NCBI RefSeq assembly: GCF_022378335.1
Contig: NZ_JAIQCI010000006.1
Span: 248,001 to 312,000, forward strand
Direction of reading: 5' to 3'
DNA from: Croceicoccus hydrothermalis
GTDB taxonomy: Bacteria; Pseudomonadota; Alphaproteobacteria; Sphingomonadales; Sphingomonadaceae
DNA: 64,000 bases
Below are positions 1 to 8,333 of this stretch, in pieces; the stretch's first letter is position 1, and every line of letters starts with the position of its first letter. A program made the position numbers and the translations under genes. Under the pieces are notes generated by a model that saw only the letters and a program-made list of their open reading frames with translations, was not told the origin of the DNA and ran no database searches.

Positions 1-182
1 GCGGCGAGGTTGCGCATATGCCGTTCGACCGCCATTTCGCTGGCATGGGTCGGCAGGCCGTCGATCGGGCCGGACAGGCGCGCGCCCTCCGGCACGTCGG
101 CAAACAGGGCATCGATATTGTCGGCGCCGATCTTCGCCAGCATGGCGGTCCGGTCGTCGGGGGTCAGCGGCAGGTAACGCAT
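1..182 (-). CDS. gcvPA: Glycine dehydrogenase (P protein) subunit 1, partial
   Basis: Subunit of the P protein of the glycine cleavage system, which decarboxylates glycine on PLP and passes the aminomethyl group to lipoyl-GcvH. Only the first 60 residues are present: the frame opens [15 protein letters not shown] at the ATG at 182 and runs off the left edge. This opening is typical of GcvPA in bacteria that split P protein into PA and PB subunits. It lies 29 bp downstream of gcvH on the same strand, so it is the third gene of the riboswitch-led operon. The PLP lysine sits in the PB subunit, outside the window. Confidence 0.88.
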   Translation of the reverse strand, partial: MRYLPLTPDDRTAMLAKIGADNIDALFADVPEGARLSGPIDGLPTHASEMAVERHMRNLA

Positions 183-211
183 GTGCGGGTCTTTCCTCTG
201 TCCAGCGCAGA

Positions 212-583
212 TTACAGGCTGGCGACGTAATCCTTGTAGGCGCTCTCATCCATCAAGCCGTCGAGTTCGGACGGATCGGACAGCGTCACCTTAAACAGCC
301 AGCCCGACGTTTCGGGATTGGAATTGACCGTTTCGGGCGCTTCCTCCAGCGCATCATTATTGGCCGTCACCTCGCCCGAGACGGGGGTGTAGACGTCGGA
401 CGCGGCCTTCACCGAATCGACGACGGACACCGCATCGCCTTTCTTCACCGTGTCGCCCGCATTGGGCAGTTCGACAAAGGTGATGTCGCCAAGCTGTTCC
501 TGCGCATATTCGGTGATGCCGACGGTGCCGGTGTCGCCTTCGACGGCGATCCATTCGTGGTCCGTGGTGAAATAGGTCGTCAT
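212..583 (-). CDS. gcvH: Glycine cleavage system H protein
   Basis: Lipoyl carrier of the glycine cleavage system, shuttling the aminomethyl intermediate between P, T and L proteins in the cytoplasm. The 123-residue product is normal length and begins [11 protein letters not shown]. The lipoylation motif is [10 protein letters not shown] with the lipoyl lysine at residue 59; most homologues I recall have Glu where this has Asp before SVKA. The start ATG at 583 lies one base after the gcvT stop, so the two are translationally coupled. A longer upstream reading of this frame lies inside gcvT and is not credible. Confidence 0.97.
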   Translation of the reverse strand: MTTYFTTDHEWIAVEGDTGTVGITEYAQEQLGDITFVELPNAGDTVKKGDAVSVVDSVKAASDVYTPVSGEVTANNDALEEAPETVNSNPETSGWLFKVTLSDPSELDGLMDESAYKDYVASL

Positions 584-584
584 G

Positions 585-1721
585 TCAGGCTCCTGTCTTG
601 TCTTTGCGATGATAGCGGTGGGGGACGAACGGCAATTCGCGCACGGCCGCCTCGATCTGGCGTCCGCGCATCTCGATCGTGACGCGCGTGCCGGGCAGGT
701 CGTGGCCGGTGGCAATGGTGGCCATGGCGATGGGCTGTCCGACGGAGGGCGCGAAACCGCCGCTCGTCACCGTGCCGATGCGGGCGTCGCCGGCAAAGAC
801 GTCGGCCCCTTCGCGCGCGGCCATGCGGCCTTCGATCATGAGCCCGACGCGCCGCGCCCCGGCCCCGCGTTCGAGCAGGGGCAACACCGCATCGGCGCCG
901 ATGAAGCCGCCCTCGCTCCGCCGCCGCTTCGATATGGCGAAGGCGAGATCGGCCGTTACCGGGTCCACGGTTTCGGTCATGTCGTGCCCGTAGAGCGGCA
1001 GCCCGGCCTCCAGCCGCAGCGAATCGCGCGCGCCGAGCCCGACCGGTTTCACCTCTTCCATCGCGAGCAGTGCATCGGCCAGCGCCGCCGCCGCTTCGGC
1101 AGGAACGGAAATTTCAAAGCCATCCTCGCCGGTATAGCCCGACCGTGAAATGCCGAGCCTGTGCCCGTTCCAGTCGGCGACCGTCGCCTGCATGAAGGAC
1201 AGATCCGTCACGCCGGGGACAAGCCGGGCCAGCGCGGTCGCCGCCTCCGGCCCCTGCAACGCCAGCAATGCGGATTCGTCGAGATGGGTCAGCGTGACCG
1301 TTTCGGGCAGGTTTTCATGGAGCCAGGCAATATCGTCCCATTTCGTCGCGCCATTCACGACGAGATGATAACCCTCGCCCGTGTTGGTCACCATGAGATC
1401 GTCGAGAATTCCGCCATCCTCATTGAGCAAAAGCGAGTAACGCACCCGCCCTTCCTTCAGCGCGGAAATATCGCCGGGCAACACGCGTTCCAGCGCGTCG
1501 GCCACATCCGGCCCCGTCACCATGAGCTGCCCCATGTGGCTGACATCGAACAGGCCCGCATGTTCGCGGGTCCAGCCATGTTCGGCGATGATGCCATCAT
1601 ACTGGATCGGCATGTGGTATCCAGCGAATTCCACCATGCGCGCGCCTGCGTCACGGTGCCATTGGTCGAGCGGAAGGGTCATCACCTCCACCGCGTCGCT
1701 GTCTTCCACATTGTCGTTCAT
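585..1721 (-). CDS. gcvT: Aminomethyltransferase (glycine cleavage T protein)
   Basis: Transfers the methylene group from aminomethyl-lipoyl-GcvH to tetrahydrofolate, releasing ammonia. The frame shows the usual T-protein signatures: [20 protein letters not shown] near the N-terminus, LFDVSHMGQ about 45 residues later and [11 protein letters not shown] in the middle. With the ATG at 1721 the protein is 378 residues. A TTG at 1739 is in frame but falls in the U-run of the upstream terminator, so I prefer the ATG. First gene of gcvT-gcvH-gcvPA; expression should follow glycine through the riboswitch and terminator just upstream. Confidence 0.95.
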   Translation of the reverse strand: MNDNVEDSDAVEVMTLPLDQWHRDAGARMVEFAGYHMPIQYDGIIAEHGWTREHAGLFDVSHMGQLMVTGPDVADALERVLPGDISALKEGRVRYSLLLNEDGGILDDLMVTNTGEGYHLVVNGATKWDDIAWLHENLPETVTLTHLDESALLALQGPEAATALARLVPGVTDLSFMQATVADWNGHRLGISRSGYTGEDGFEISVPAEAAAALADALLAMEEVKPVGLGARDSLRLEAGLPLYGHDMTETVDPVTADLAFAISKRRRSEGGFIGADAVLPLLERGAGARRVGLMIEGRMAAREGADVFAGDARIGTVTSGGFAPSVGQPIAMATIATGHDLPGTRVTIEMRGRQIEAAVRELPFVPHRYHRKDKTGA

Positions 1722-1737
1722 GCGTTCGGTTCCGTTC

Positions 1738-1773
1738 AAAAAGGTCGCGTCGGGCCATGATGACCCGCAACGC
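1738..1773 (-). terminator. Intrinsic terminator, likely riboswitch expression platform
   Basis: Read on the minus strand, GCGT-TG-CGGG (1773 to 1764) pairs with CCCG-ACGC (1753 to 1746) as an 8-bp stem with a TG bulge. GACC and five T residues (1742-1738) follow. It sits between the second glycine aptamer and the gcvT start. Its 5' arm continues directly from the G-run that closes the aptamer, so aptamer folding could compete with the terminator. The mutual exclusion is inferred, not folded computationally. Confidence 0.6.
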
Positions 1774-1985
1774 CCCCTCTGTCACGGAAACCTGAGAGCC
1801 TTCCCCGCGAGGCGCGAGGTTACACCGTCGGTGGCCCGGCCCGGTGGGGGCAGGACTCTTTCCAGAGCATCGCTATCGACCGGCGCGGTCCCTTGTGCCT
1901 GAGAGTTTCCGGGGCGGTTGCTCCTTCGGCGGACGACACGACGCGTTCGGCATGAACGAATCGCGGCGACACTCTCCCGCGCGGT
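1774..1985 (-). promoter_or_regulatory. Tandem glycine riboswitch
   Basis: On the minus strand two copies of the glycine-aptamer hallmark CTCTCAGG occur, at 1905-1898 and 1798-1791. The first copy is preceded by GGGAGAGT (near 1980) and CCGCCGAAGGAGCAAC. The second is preceded by GGAAAGAGT and CACCGACGGTGTAAC and followed by GACAGAGG. This is the two-aptamer architecture known for gcv operons, where glycine binding turns expression on. It lies immediately upstream of gcvT. Aptamer boundaries are approximate (about 1985-1865 and 1864-1774). Confidence 0.93.
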
Positions 1986-2026
1986 CAGCGATAGGGTTGC
2001 AGCCATGCGCACGGCCGGCGCGCAAG

Positions 2027-2701
2027 TCAATCGGCGAGCGTATCGGCACAGGCGCGAATCGCATCGTTGTCGTGGATGAAAACGCCCTCCCCCGCCGCCT
2101 GTGACAGGGCGAGAATGGCGCGTGCCACCGTTTCGCCGCAAATCGAACGCATCGCCCGCATCCGCCCGTGCAGCAACCGGTCGAAAACCGGCGCGAAGGC
2201 AATGGCGAGCCTTTCCTTCACCCGCCGATCGCCGCCGCGCGATCCGCGAAGGAGACCGGGGCGCAGGATGTCGAGCCGGGCAAAACCGATGGTCTTGAGC
2301 GTATCTTCGACCTCGCCCTTCACCGAAATATAGAAATTGCGCGAGCGGGCATCGGCGCCAACCGCGCTCACCACGATCATCCGGCGCGCGCCCGCGTCAT
2401 GGGCCGCACGCGCGCAATTCAGCACGAGATGCTGATCCACGCTGCGAAAGCGTTCCTGCGACCGCCCCGCCTTGCGCCATGTCGTGCCCAGCGCGCAGAT
2501 CAGCCCGGCGGGTTTTGCATCCGCGATGATGGCCGGCCACGCGTCGGGCGGCGCGACGATGCCGCGCGAAGGGTCGGCAGCAGCGGGTATTCCGCGCCGT
2601 GAAAGGGCGACGATTCTGGCGTCGCCACGCGCCTCCGCCTGTTGCAGGACCGACCCGCCGACGAGCCCGGTCGCACCGACAAGGACGAAGGGTTCAGACA
2701 T
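2027..2701 (-). CDS. Atypical SDR / NAD(P)-binding protein
   Basis: A 224-residue Rossmann-fold protein beginning MSEPFVLVGATGLVGGSVL, with the dinucleotide-binding GATGLVGG at residues 9-16. Further motifs typical of atypical short-chain dehydrogenases (YbjT/HTATIP2-like) follow: VVSAVGADARSRNFYISVKGE (YxxxK-like) and LRPGLLRG. Substrate unknown. Its start overlaps the end of the dGTPase gene by 8 bp, so both are likely one transcript. The stop codon overlaps a TTGACT on the same strand that could serve as a -35 for the riboswitch transcript, but I see no good -10. Confidence 0.8.
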   Translation of the reverse strand: MSEPFVLVGATGLVGGSVLQQAEARGDARIVALSRRGIPAAADPSRGIVAPPDAWPAIIADAKPAGLICALGTTWRKAGRSQERFRSVDQHLVLNCARAAHDAGARRMIVVSAVGADARSRNFYISVKGEVEDTLKTIGFARLDILRPGLLRGSRGGDRRVKERLAIAFAPVFDRLLHGRMRAMRSICGETVARAILALSQAAGEGVFIHDNDAIRACADTLAD

Positions 2702-3896
2702 TGCTCAATTCCGCAGGGGGCGGGCCGAATATCGCGGTGTAGCGGCGAATGGCATAAAGGTCGGTCATCCCCGAAAGGAAATCGGCGATGTGACGGCTAC
2801 GGCTCGGTTCGTCCTTCGGCATCGCCCCGCGCCACTCATCGGGCAGGAGATCGGGCTGCGCGTCATAGGCGCCGAACAGCTTTGACAGCAGATCATTGGC
2901 AAGATCGGCCGTGCGCAGCTGTGCCGGGTGGAAATAGAGATTGTCGTACATGAACCGTTTCAGCCGGCGTTCCTCAGCCGCGGTGCTTTCGGAAAAGCCG
3001 CAAATGGCAGCCCCCGCCGCACGGACATCGTCCGCGGTGACGATCGCGTGGTCGGTGATGCGCGCCTGCGTTTCGGCGATGACGTCGTTGACCATCCAGC
3101 CGATCTGCCCGCGCACCAGCTCACGCTGCAACCGGTCGCGCGGGGCGTGGGGAAAGCGCGCCTCGATCCCGCGCCACTGATCCGCGATGAAATCCAGGCT
3201 CAGCAATTGCTCCATCGACAGGAACCCGGCGCGCAGCCCATCGTCGATGTCGTGATTGTCATAGGCGATGTCGTCGGCGATCGCGGCAACCTGCGCCTCC
3301 AGCGAGGGCCAGCGCGCAAGGTCGAAATCAAATGCCGCATTCAGCTCGCGAAGCGCCCATGGCAGCGGGGCATCCTGTGCGACCGGGCCATTATGCTTCG
3401 CCAGCCCCTCGAGCACTTCCCAGCTCAGGTTCAACCCGTCATGCGTGCAATACGGGCTTTCCAGCCGCATCAGCACGCGCAGCGTATTGGCATTGTGATC
3501 GAACCCGCCATGCGCGGCGAGCGCCTGATCGAGTGCGCGCTCGCCTGCGTGGCCGAAGGGGGGATGGCCGATGTCGTGCGACAGGCACAGCGCCTCGGTC
3601 AGATCCTCGTCGAGGCCGAGCGCGCGGGCGATGACCCGCCCGATCTGCGCCACCTCCAGGCTGTGGGTGAGGCGCGTGCGGTAATGATCGCCGTCGGGTG
3701 CGACGAAAACCTGCGCCTTGTGACGCAGGCGGCGAAAGGCGATGGAATGGATGATCCGGTCGCGGTCGCGCTGAAACGGGCCGCGGGGACCGCGCACCGC
3801 ATTGTCAGGCGGGCCGAATTCGCGCCCCCGGCTATGGTCGGGATCGCTGGCGTAACGGGCGCGCGGGGCGAGTTCGGGGCGGAACGGGGAATTCAT
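2694..3896 (-). CDS. dgt: dGTPase-like deoxynucleoside triphosphate triphosphohydrolase
   Basis: HD-superfamily enzyme of the Dgt family, hydrolysing dNTPs to deoxynucleoside and tripolyphosphate. The 400-residue product has the N-terminal RDRDRIIHSIAFRRLRHKAQ block, THSLEVAQIG (His78), the HD pair in CLSHDIGHPPFGHAGE (His107-Asp108), and the later ADDIAYDNHDIDDG that supplies the last metal-binding Asp. Length matches the type-2 dGTPase-like group. The ATG at 3896 is followed by the usual proline- and arginine-rich start. Downstream SDR gene overlaps it by 8 bp. Physiological substrate preference cannot be read from sequence. Confidence 0.93.
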   Translation of the reverse strand: MNSPFRPELAPRARYASDPDHSRGREFGPPDNAVRGPRGPFQRDRDRIIHSIAFRRLRHKAQVFVAPDGDHYRTRLTHSLEVAQIGRVIARALGLDEDLTEALCLSHDIGHPPFGHAGERALDQALAAHGGFDHNANTLRVLMRLESPYCTHDGLNLSWEVLEGLAKHNGPVAQDAPLPWALRELNAAFDFDLARWPSLEAQVAAIADDIAYDNHDIDDGLRAGFLSMEQLLSLDFIADQWRGIEARFPHAPRDRLQRELVRGQIGWMVNDVIAETQARITDHAIVTADDVRAAGAAICGFSESTAAEERRLKRFMYDNLYFHPAQLRTADLANDLLSKLFGAYDAQPDLLPDEWRGAMPKDEPSRSRHIADFLSGMTDLYAIRRYTAIFGPPPAELSNV

Positions 3897-3965
3897 GATC
3901 CGGCCTGATGCCAGATCGCCGGTGTCGCGGAAACGGGATCAAATCGGGAACCTGCGCGCGAAGGT

Positions 3966-4664
3966 CTACCCCGCGCCGAGGATGAATTCCGCCGCCGCCT
4001 TGGCATGGATATGCGCCCCGTCGAACACCGGCAGGACATTGGCGTCGGTATCCACGATCAGCTCAAGCTCGGTACAGCCCAGCACGACGGCTTCCGCCCC
4101 ATCCTTGGAAAGATTGGTCAGGATCGTCTTCAACTCCCGTTCCGACGATCGTGTCACCTTCCCGATCATGAGCTCGTCATAGATGATGGCATCCAGACGA
4201 TCGGCGATCTCCTCGTCCGGGGGGAGAATTTCGATTCCCTGCGCGACGAGCCGCTCGCGGTAGAAATCCTGCATCATGACATTGCGCGATCCCAAAAGGG
4301 CGGCACGATCGACCCGCTCCTCCTGCATGGCCTTCGCGACGCAATCGGCGATGTGGATGATGGGGACCGATACCGCCGCGGCCACCTTGTCATAGACATG
4401 GTGCATCGAATTGGCCGCGATGACGAGCCCTTCGGCGCCTGCCAATTCGAGCCGCCGCGCCGATTCGATCAGCACATCGGCCGCCTTGTCCCATTCCGCC
4501 TTTTCCCCGATGCGATAGAGCGGGCGGAAATTCAGGCTCTCGATCAACATCGGCGCGCTGCTTTCCGGGCCGGCGTGACGCTGCACGATGCGGTTGATGT
4601 CTTCGTAATAGGCGCGGGTGGAGACCCAGCTCATCCCGCCGATCAGGCCAAGTTTGCGCAACAC
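3966..4664 (-). CDS. Aspartate/glutamate racemase-family protein lacking the first catalytic Cys
   Basis: A 232-residue protein of the YgeA-like branch of Asp/Glu racemases: it begins MLRKLGLIGGMSWVST, has SLNFRPLY, HIADCVA, ALLGSRNVMMQDFY and LPVFDGAHIHA. These enzymes normally use two cysteines. The second is present (LGCTEL, Cys197), but the position of the first reads VIAANSMHHV, with Ala83 where E. coli YgeA (recalled from memory) has Cys in LCTNTMHKV. It may therefore not be a two-base racemase. It stands alone between the pnt terminator and dgt. Confidence 0.85.
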   Translation of the reverse strand: MLRKLGLIGGMSWVSTRAYYEDINRIVQRHAGPESSAPMLIESLNFRPLYRIGEKAEWDKAADVLIESARRLELAGAEGLVIAANSMHHVYDKVAAAVSVPIIHIADCVAKAMQEERVDRAALLGSRNVMMQDFYRERLVAQGIEILPPDEEIADRLDAIIYDELMIGKVTRSSERELKTILTNLSKDGAEAVVLGCTELELIVDTDANVLPVFDGAHIHAKAAAEFILGAG

Positions 4665-4718
4665 TCGCGTCCTCGCTTTACAATTCGATCCAGTTCCGGT
4701 GCCATCCCATCCTTAGAA

Positions 4719-4760
4719 ACAAAAGGGGCGGCCCGTCCAGCGACGCACCGCCCCTTTTGT
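4719..4760 (-). terminator. Rho-independent terminator after pntB
   Basis: A perfect 13-bp inverted repeat, ACAAAAGGGGCGG (4719-4731) and CCGCCCCTTTTGT (4748-4760), encloses a 16-base loop. It lies 22 bp beyond the pntB stop. Read on the minus strand the 3' arm ends in CCCCTTTTGTTTCT. It closes the pnt operon before the separate racemase-like gene. Confidence 0.85.
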
Positions 4761-4782
4761 CGCGAAAGGCGCGATTGCCACG

Positions 4783-6246
4783 CTATTCGGCGAGGGCCTT
4801 GTTGATCTGCTCCACCATCTTCTTCGCATCCGACAGCAGCATCATCGTCTGATCCATGTAGAACACATCGTTATCGACCCCGGAATAGCCGACGCCCCCC
4901 ATCGAACGCTTGATGAAGAAGATCGTCTTGGCCTTTTCGACGTCGAACACCGGCATGCCATAGATCGGGCTGCTCTTGTCCGTGCGGGCGGCGGGGTTCA
5001 CCACGTCATTGGCGCCGATGACGAAGGCAACGTCGGTCTGGCTGAATTCGCCGTTGATGTCCTCCAGCTCGAACACTTCGTCATAGGGGACGTTCGCCTC
5101 GGCCAGCAGCACGTTCATGTGCCCCGGCATACGGCCTGCGACCGGGTGGATGGCATATTTGACCGTCACGCCCGCTTCCTTCAACAGGTCGCCCATCTCG
5201 CGGAGGACATGCTGCGCCTGCGCGACGGCCATGCCGTAGCCGGGGATGATGATGACTTGGCCGGCCTCCTTCATCAGGAACGCCGCATCCTCGGCGCTGC
5301 CGCGTTTCCACGGGCGGTCGACCTTGGCCGCGCCATCGCCCGCATCGCCGCCGCCATCGGCGCCGAAACCGCCGGCGATCACGGAAACGAAGCTGCGGTT
5401 CATCGCGCGGCACATGATATAGGACAGGATCGCCCCCGATGCGCCGACAAGCGCACCGGTGATGATCATCGCCGTATTGTGCAGGGTAAAGCCCATCGCC
5501 GCCGCGGCCCAGCCGGAGTAGCTGTTGAGCATGGACACCACGACCGGCATGTCCGCCCCGCCGATGGGGATGATGAGCAGGAAGCCGATGACGAACGCCA
5601 GCACGGTGATGACCGCAATGATCCAGATCGATTGATCCGCCGTGAAATACACGGTGAGCGCGAGGATCGCCGCCAGCGTGCCGAGGTTGATGACATGGCG
5701 CCCGGGCAGCATGATCGGCGCGCCGCTCATCTTCCCCGCAAGTTTCAGGAAGGCGATGACCGACCCTGAAAAGGTGATGGCCCCGATCGCGATGCCCAGC
5801 CCCATTTCGACGCGGCTGACCGGGCTGATGACGCCGTCGATCAGAATGTCGAACGCGGCGGGATTGAGATAGGCCGCCCAGCCCACCAGCACCGCGGCCA
5901 TGCCGACGAGGCTGTGAAACGCGGCGACGAGTTGCGGCATGTCGGTCATCGCGATCTTGCGCGCGATGACGAACCCGATACCGCCGCCGATGGCAATGGC
6001 GATCACGATTTCGAGCAGGCTGGCGATGTCATGCGTGACCAGCGTCGTCACCACCGCGATCAGCATGCCGGCCATGCCGTAGCGATTGCCCTTGCGCGAT
6101 GTCGCGGGCGAGGACAGGCCGCGCAGCGCGAAGATGAAGCATACCCCGGCGGCAAGGTAGGCAAGCGCCACCCACGGGTTCACCGCATGGGCGGCCTGCG
6201 GCAGCATGGGGTCGGCGGCGATGGAAAGCGTGTTTGCAATATCCAT
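4783..6246 (-). CDS. pntB: NAD(P) transhydrogenase subunit beta
   Basis: Beta subunit of the proton-translocating transhydrogenase, which uses proton-motive force to reduce NADP+ with NADH. The 487-residue product has the membrane domain dII (many hydrophobic helices over about residues 25-290, including GSVIAFLKLAGKMSG and GGADMPVVVSMLNSYSGWAA) and the NADP-binding dIII with IPGYGMAVAQAQ, HPVAGRMPGHMNVLLAEA and the C-terminal MDQTMMLLSDAKKMVEQI. Last gene of pntAA-(small ORF)-pntAB-pntB; the gap to pntAB is 1 bp, so coupling is likely. A strong terminator follows. Confidence 0.97.
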   Translation of the reverse strand: MDIANTLSIAADPMLPQAAHAVNPWVALAYLAAGVCFIFALRGLSSPATSRKGNRYGMAGMLIAVVTTLVTHDIASLLEIVIAIAIGGGIGFVIARKIAMTDMPQLVAAFHSLVGMAAVLVGWAAYLNPAAFDILIDGVISPVSRVEMGLGIAIGAITFSGSVIAFLKLAGKMSGAPIMLPGRHVINLGTLAAILALTVYFTADQSIWIIAVITVLAFVIGFLLIIPIGGADMPVVVSMLNSYSGWAAAAMGFTLHNTAMIITGALVGASGAILSYIMCRAMNRSFVSVIAGGFGADGGGDAGDGAAKVDRPWKRGSAEDAAFLMKEAGQVIIIPGYGMAVAQAQHVLREMGDLLKEAGVTVKYAIHPVAGRMPGHMNVLLAEANVPYDEVFELEDINGEFSQTDVAFVIGANDVVNPAARTDKSSPIYGMPVFDVEKAKTIFFIKRSMGGVGYSGVDNDVFYMDQTMMLLSDAKKMVEQINKALAE

Positions 6247-6247
6247 C

Positions 6248-6559
6248 CTAGCGTCCCTCCCCCTTGGCGGCGGGTTTGGGCCGTTCCTTCTTTTTGTACA
6301 TGGCCAGCATCCGTTCGGTCACGGCGAACCCGCCGAAGATATTGATGCTCGCCATGACGACGGCGGCGAGGCCAAGCCATTTGGACGCGACCGATCCCGC
6401 CTCCGCGGACGCGATCAGCGCGCCGACGATGATGACCGACGAAATCGCATTGGTTACCGCCATCAACGGCGTGTGCAGCGCGGGCGTCACCGACCATACG
6501 ACATAATAGCCGACGAAACACGCCAGCACGAAAATCGACAGGATCGCGATGAAATCCAT
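6248..6559 (-). CDS. pntAB: NAD(P) transhydrogenase subunit alpha, membrane part
   Basis: Membrane segment of the alpha subunit, carried as its own gene as in other alphaproteobacteria. The 103-residue product begins MDFIAILSIFVLACFVGYYV and contains PALHTPLMAVTNAISSVIIV, INIFGGFAVTERMLAMYKKKE and a basic C-terminal tail. The ATG at 6559 is chosen because GGGAGAGG sits just upstream; a TTG six codons earlier would place the ribosome site inside the gene. It works with pntAA and pntB in the inner membrane. Confidence 0.95.
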   Translation of the reverse strand: MDFIAILSIFVLACFVGYYVVWSVTPALHTPLMAVTNAISSVIIVGALIASAEAGSVASKWLGLAAVVMASINIFGGFAVTERMLAMYKKKERPKPAAKGEGR

Positions 6560-6570
6560 AGGTCCTCTCC

Positions 6571-6645
6571 CTAACAATCCGGTTTTTCGGCAAGCAGCCC
6601 GGTGAGGAAGCCCGGATCGGCGGGTATTGTGTCGAACAATCCCAT
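6571..6645 (-). CDS. Possible 24-residue microprotein between pntAA and pntAB
   Basis: Between the two alpha-subunit genes an ATG at 6645 opens a 24-codon frame, reading MGLFDTIPADPGFLTGLLAE followed by KPDC and TAG at 6573-6571. An AAGGGGGG purine run lies 6 bases before the ATG. The frame ends 11 bp before the pntAB start, and its last bases contribute to the pntAB ribosome site. It has no recognisable domain or strong transmembrane segment. It may be a real small subunit, a translational-coupling leader or chance. Confidence 0.3.
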   Translation of the reverse strand: MGLFDTIPADPGFLTGLLAEKPDC

Positions 6646-6666
6646 GGCATCCCCCCTTTGTTCGGC

Positions 6667-7791
6667 TCAGCTTGACAGGCGTTCGTGCACGACCTTGCCG
6701 CCCTTCGTCAGGCGGATGGCATCGCCGATCTCCTCGTCGAGGACCGGCTCGCCCTTCTCCTCGTCCCAGAACGCGGAGAGGAAGTTGTAGAAATTGCGCG
6801 CCAGCAGGGCCGATGCATCGGCGGGAAGATGCGCGGGCGTGTTGGCATAGCCGATGATCTTCACACCGTGGCGTTCGACCGTGGTGTCGGCCACCGATCC
6901 TTCCACATTGCCGCCCTGGGCGACGGCAAGGTCGAAGATGACGCTGCCGTTCTTCATCGTGGCGATCTGTTCGTCGGTGATGAGGCGCGGCGCCGCCCGG
7001 CCGGGGATCAGCGCCGTGGTGATGACGATATCCTGCCGGGCGATGTGGGAGGAGACGAGCTCTGCCTGTGCGGCCTTGTACTCGTCGCTCATTTCCGTTG
7101 CGTAACCGCCGCTGCCCTCGCCCTCTATCCCCTCGACCGTGTCGACGAAGATCGGTTTTGCACCGAGCGATTCGATCTGTTCGCGCGTGGCGGAGCGCAC
7201 ATCGGTTGCCGACACCTGCGCGCCCAGACGCTTTGCCGTGGCGATCGCCTGCAATCCGGCGACGCCCACGCCCATGACGAAAGCACGCGCCGCAGGAATC
7301 GTGCCCGCCGCCGTCATCATCATCGGAAAGGCGCGCCCGAAATTATCGGCGCAGGCCAGAACCGCCTTGTACCCGGCAAGGTTCGACTGGCTGGAGAGGA
7401 CATCCATGGATTGCGCGCGGGTGATGCGCGGCATGAATTCCATGGCGAGCACTTCGTAGCCCGCATGCGCCAGCGCATCGACATTGTCGCGGCGGCCGAA
7501 CGGATCGCAGATCGCGGCGACCATCGCACCCGGCTTCGCACCGTCGAGGGAGGCCGGCTCCGGCGCCGCCACGCCCAGCACGATATCCGCCCCGTTCACG
7601 GTTTGCAAAAGATCGCCGACCGATGCCCCGGCTTCGGCGAAATCCTCATCCCTGATCGACGCCGATTGCCCTGCGCCGGCCTCGACCCGCACCGTCGCGC
7701 CCAGCTTTACAAGCTTCGCGACCGTTTCCGGCGTTGCGGCCACGCGCGTTTCGCCCGCGGCCCGCTCCCTCAATATCGCAATGCGCGTCAT
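6667..7791 (-). CDS. pntAA: NAD(P) transhydrogenase subunit alpha, NAD-binding part
   Basis: Soluble NAD(H)-binding domain dI of transhydrogenase, related to alanine dehydrogenase. The frame from the ATG at 7791 gives 374 residues beginning MTRIAILRERAAGETRVAA, then VEAGAGQSASIRDEDF, AMEFMPRITRAQSMDVLSSQ, the Rossmann GVGVAGLQAIATAKRLGAQV, and TTALIPGRAAPRLI. GGGGAGGGG lies about 9 bases upstream of this ATG; a start eight codons earlier is less likely. It heads the pnt operon and is 43 bp downstream of the oxidase subunit IV gene on the same strand. Confidence 0.96.
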   Translation of the reverse strand: MTRIAILRERAAGETRVAATPETVAKLVKLGATVRVEAGAGQSASIRDEDFAEAGASVGDLLQTVNGADIVLGVAAPEPASLDGAKPGAMVAAICDPFGRRDNVDALAHAGYEVLAMEFMPRITRAQSMDVLSSQSNLAGYKAVLACADNFGRAFPMMMTAAGTIPAARAFVMGVGVAGLQAIATAKRLGAQVSATDVRSATREQIESLGAKPIFVDTVEGIEGEGSGGYATEMSDEYKAAQAELVSSHIARQDIVITTALIPGRAAPRLITDEQIATMKNGSVIFDLAVAQGGNVEGSVADTTVERHGVKIIGYANTPAHLPADASALLARNFYNFLSAFWDEEKGEPVLDEEIGDAIRLTKGGKVVHERLSS

Positions 7792-7834
7792 GTCCGGCAG
7801 CCCCTCCCCAATCAAATGCCGGATTATGCTCCGG

Positions 7835-7957
7835 TCAGGCTATGATCCACACCACGATAGCGGCAAGAATGGCAACTGCAATCGTGCCCCATTTGGCATA
7901 GCCGATGAAACCTTCGTATGTTTCCCTGGCTGCATTGATATCGTTACGCTTCGCCAT
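7835..7957 (-). CDS. aa3-type cytochrome c oxidase subunit IV
   Basis: A 40-residue protein with a soluble N-terminus MAKRNDINAARETYEGFIGY and one C-terminal membrane helix ending in AAIVVWIIA. This matches the small bacterial aa3-oxidase subunit IV family, whose members are single-helix proteins bound to the oxidase in alphaproteobacteria. I chose the ATG at 7957; a longer reading of the frame upstream has no family resemblance. It is followed by the pnt operon, a neighbourhood I recall from other sphingomonads. Confidence 0.88.
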   Translation of the reverse strand: MAKRNDINAARETYEGFIGYAKWGTIAVAILAAIVVWIIA

Positions 7958-8333
7958 TTTCGTAAAACCCGTTTCCTGTATCGTAAGCTGCTCTTTCGGA
8001 GAGGTCCATCGTCCAGGCGTGCCGGCGTTTGTCCTTCCATTACCTGCCTGTATCGCGGCTGTGCGCACCGCACAAGCCGTCGCCGCGCGCCGGAATGGGC
8101 ATTACTATTGCGATTATTGCGCAAAATTCGAAAAACCTTTGCCGCACTTATGAAAATCATAACGCTTTGGTATGGTAATAGGGTGCAGCCGGCGGCATGG
8201 CATGTCCGTCCGGCATTCGACCCGAGCATTCTCGCCGGAACGAAAAACAAAGGGATTCGCCGATACGGCGTCAGGTTTTCGCGTATGCAAGAGGTCGTTG
8301 ATGTGGGGTGGGTCGTAACGTTCCGGGGTATGT
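7958..8333. other. Divergent intergenic region with an inverted repeat
   Basis: This 376-bp region separates the oxidase-subunit/pnt genes (minus) from the NtrC-like regulator (plus). The stretch 8101-8185 is noticeably AT-richer than its surroundings and holds a perfect short inverted repeat TTATGA-AAA-TCATAA at 8148-8162. Promoters for both directions should lie here, but I cannot assign convincing -35/-10 pairs. I see no credible gene in it. Confidence 0.5.

Noticed and set aside
1782..2202. Frames on both strands across the gcvT leader
   Set aside because: The DNA is explained by the tandem glycine riboswitch; the frames have no family resemblance or ribosome sites.
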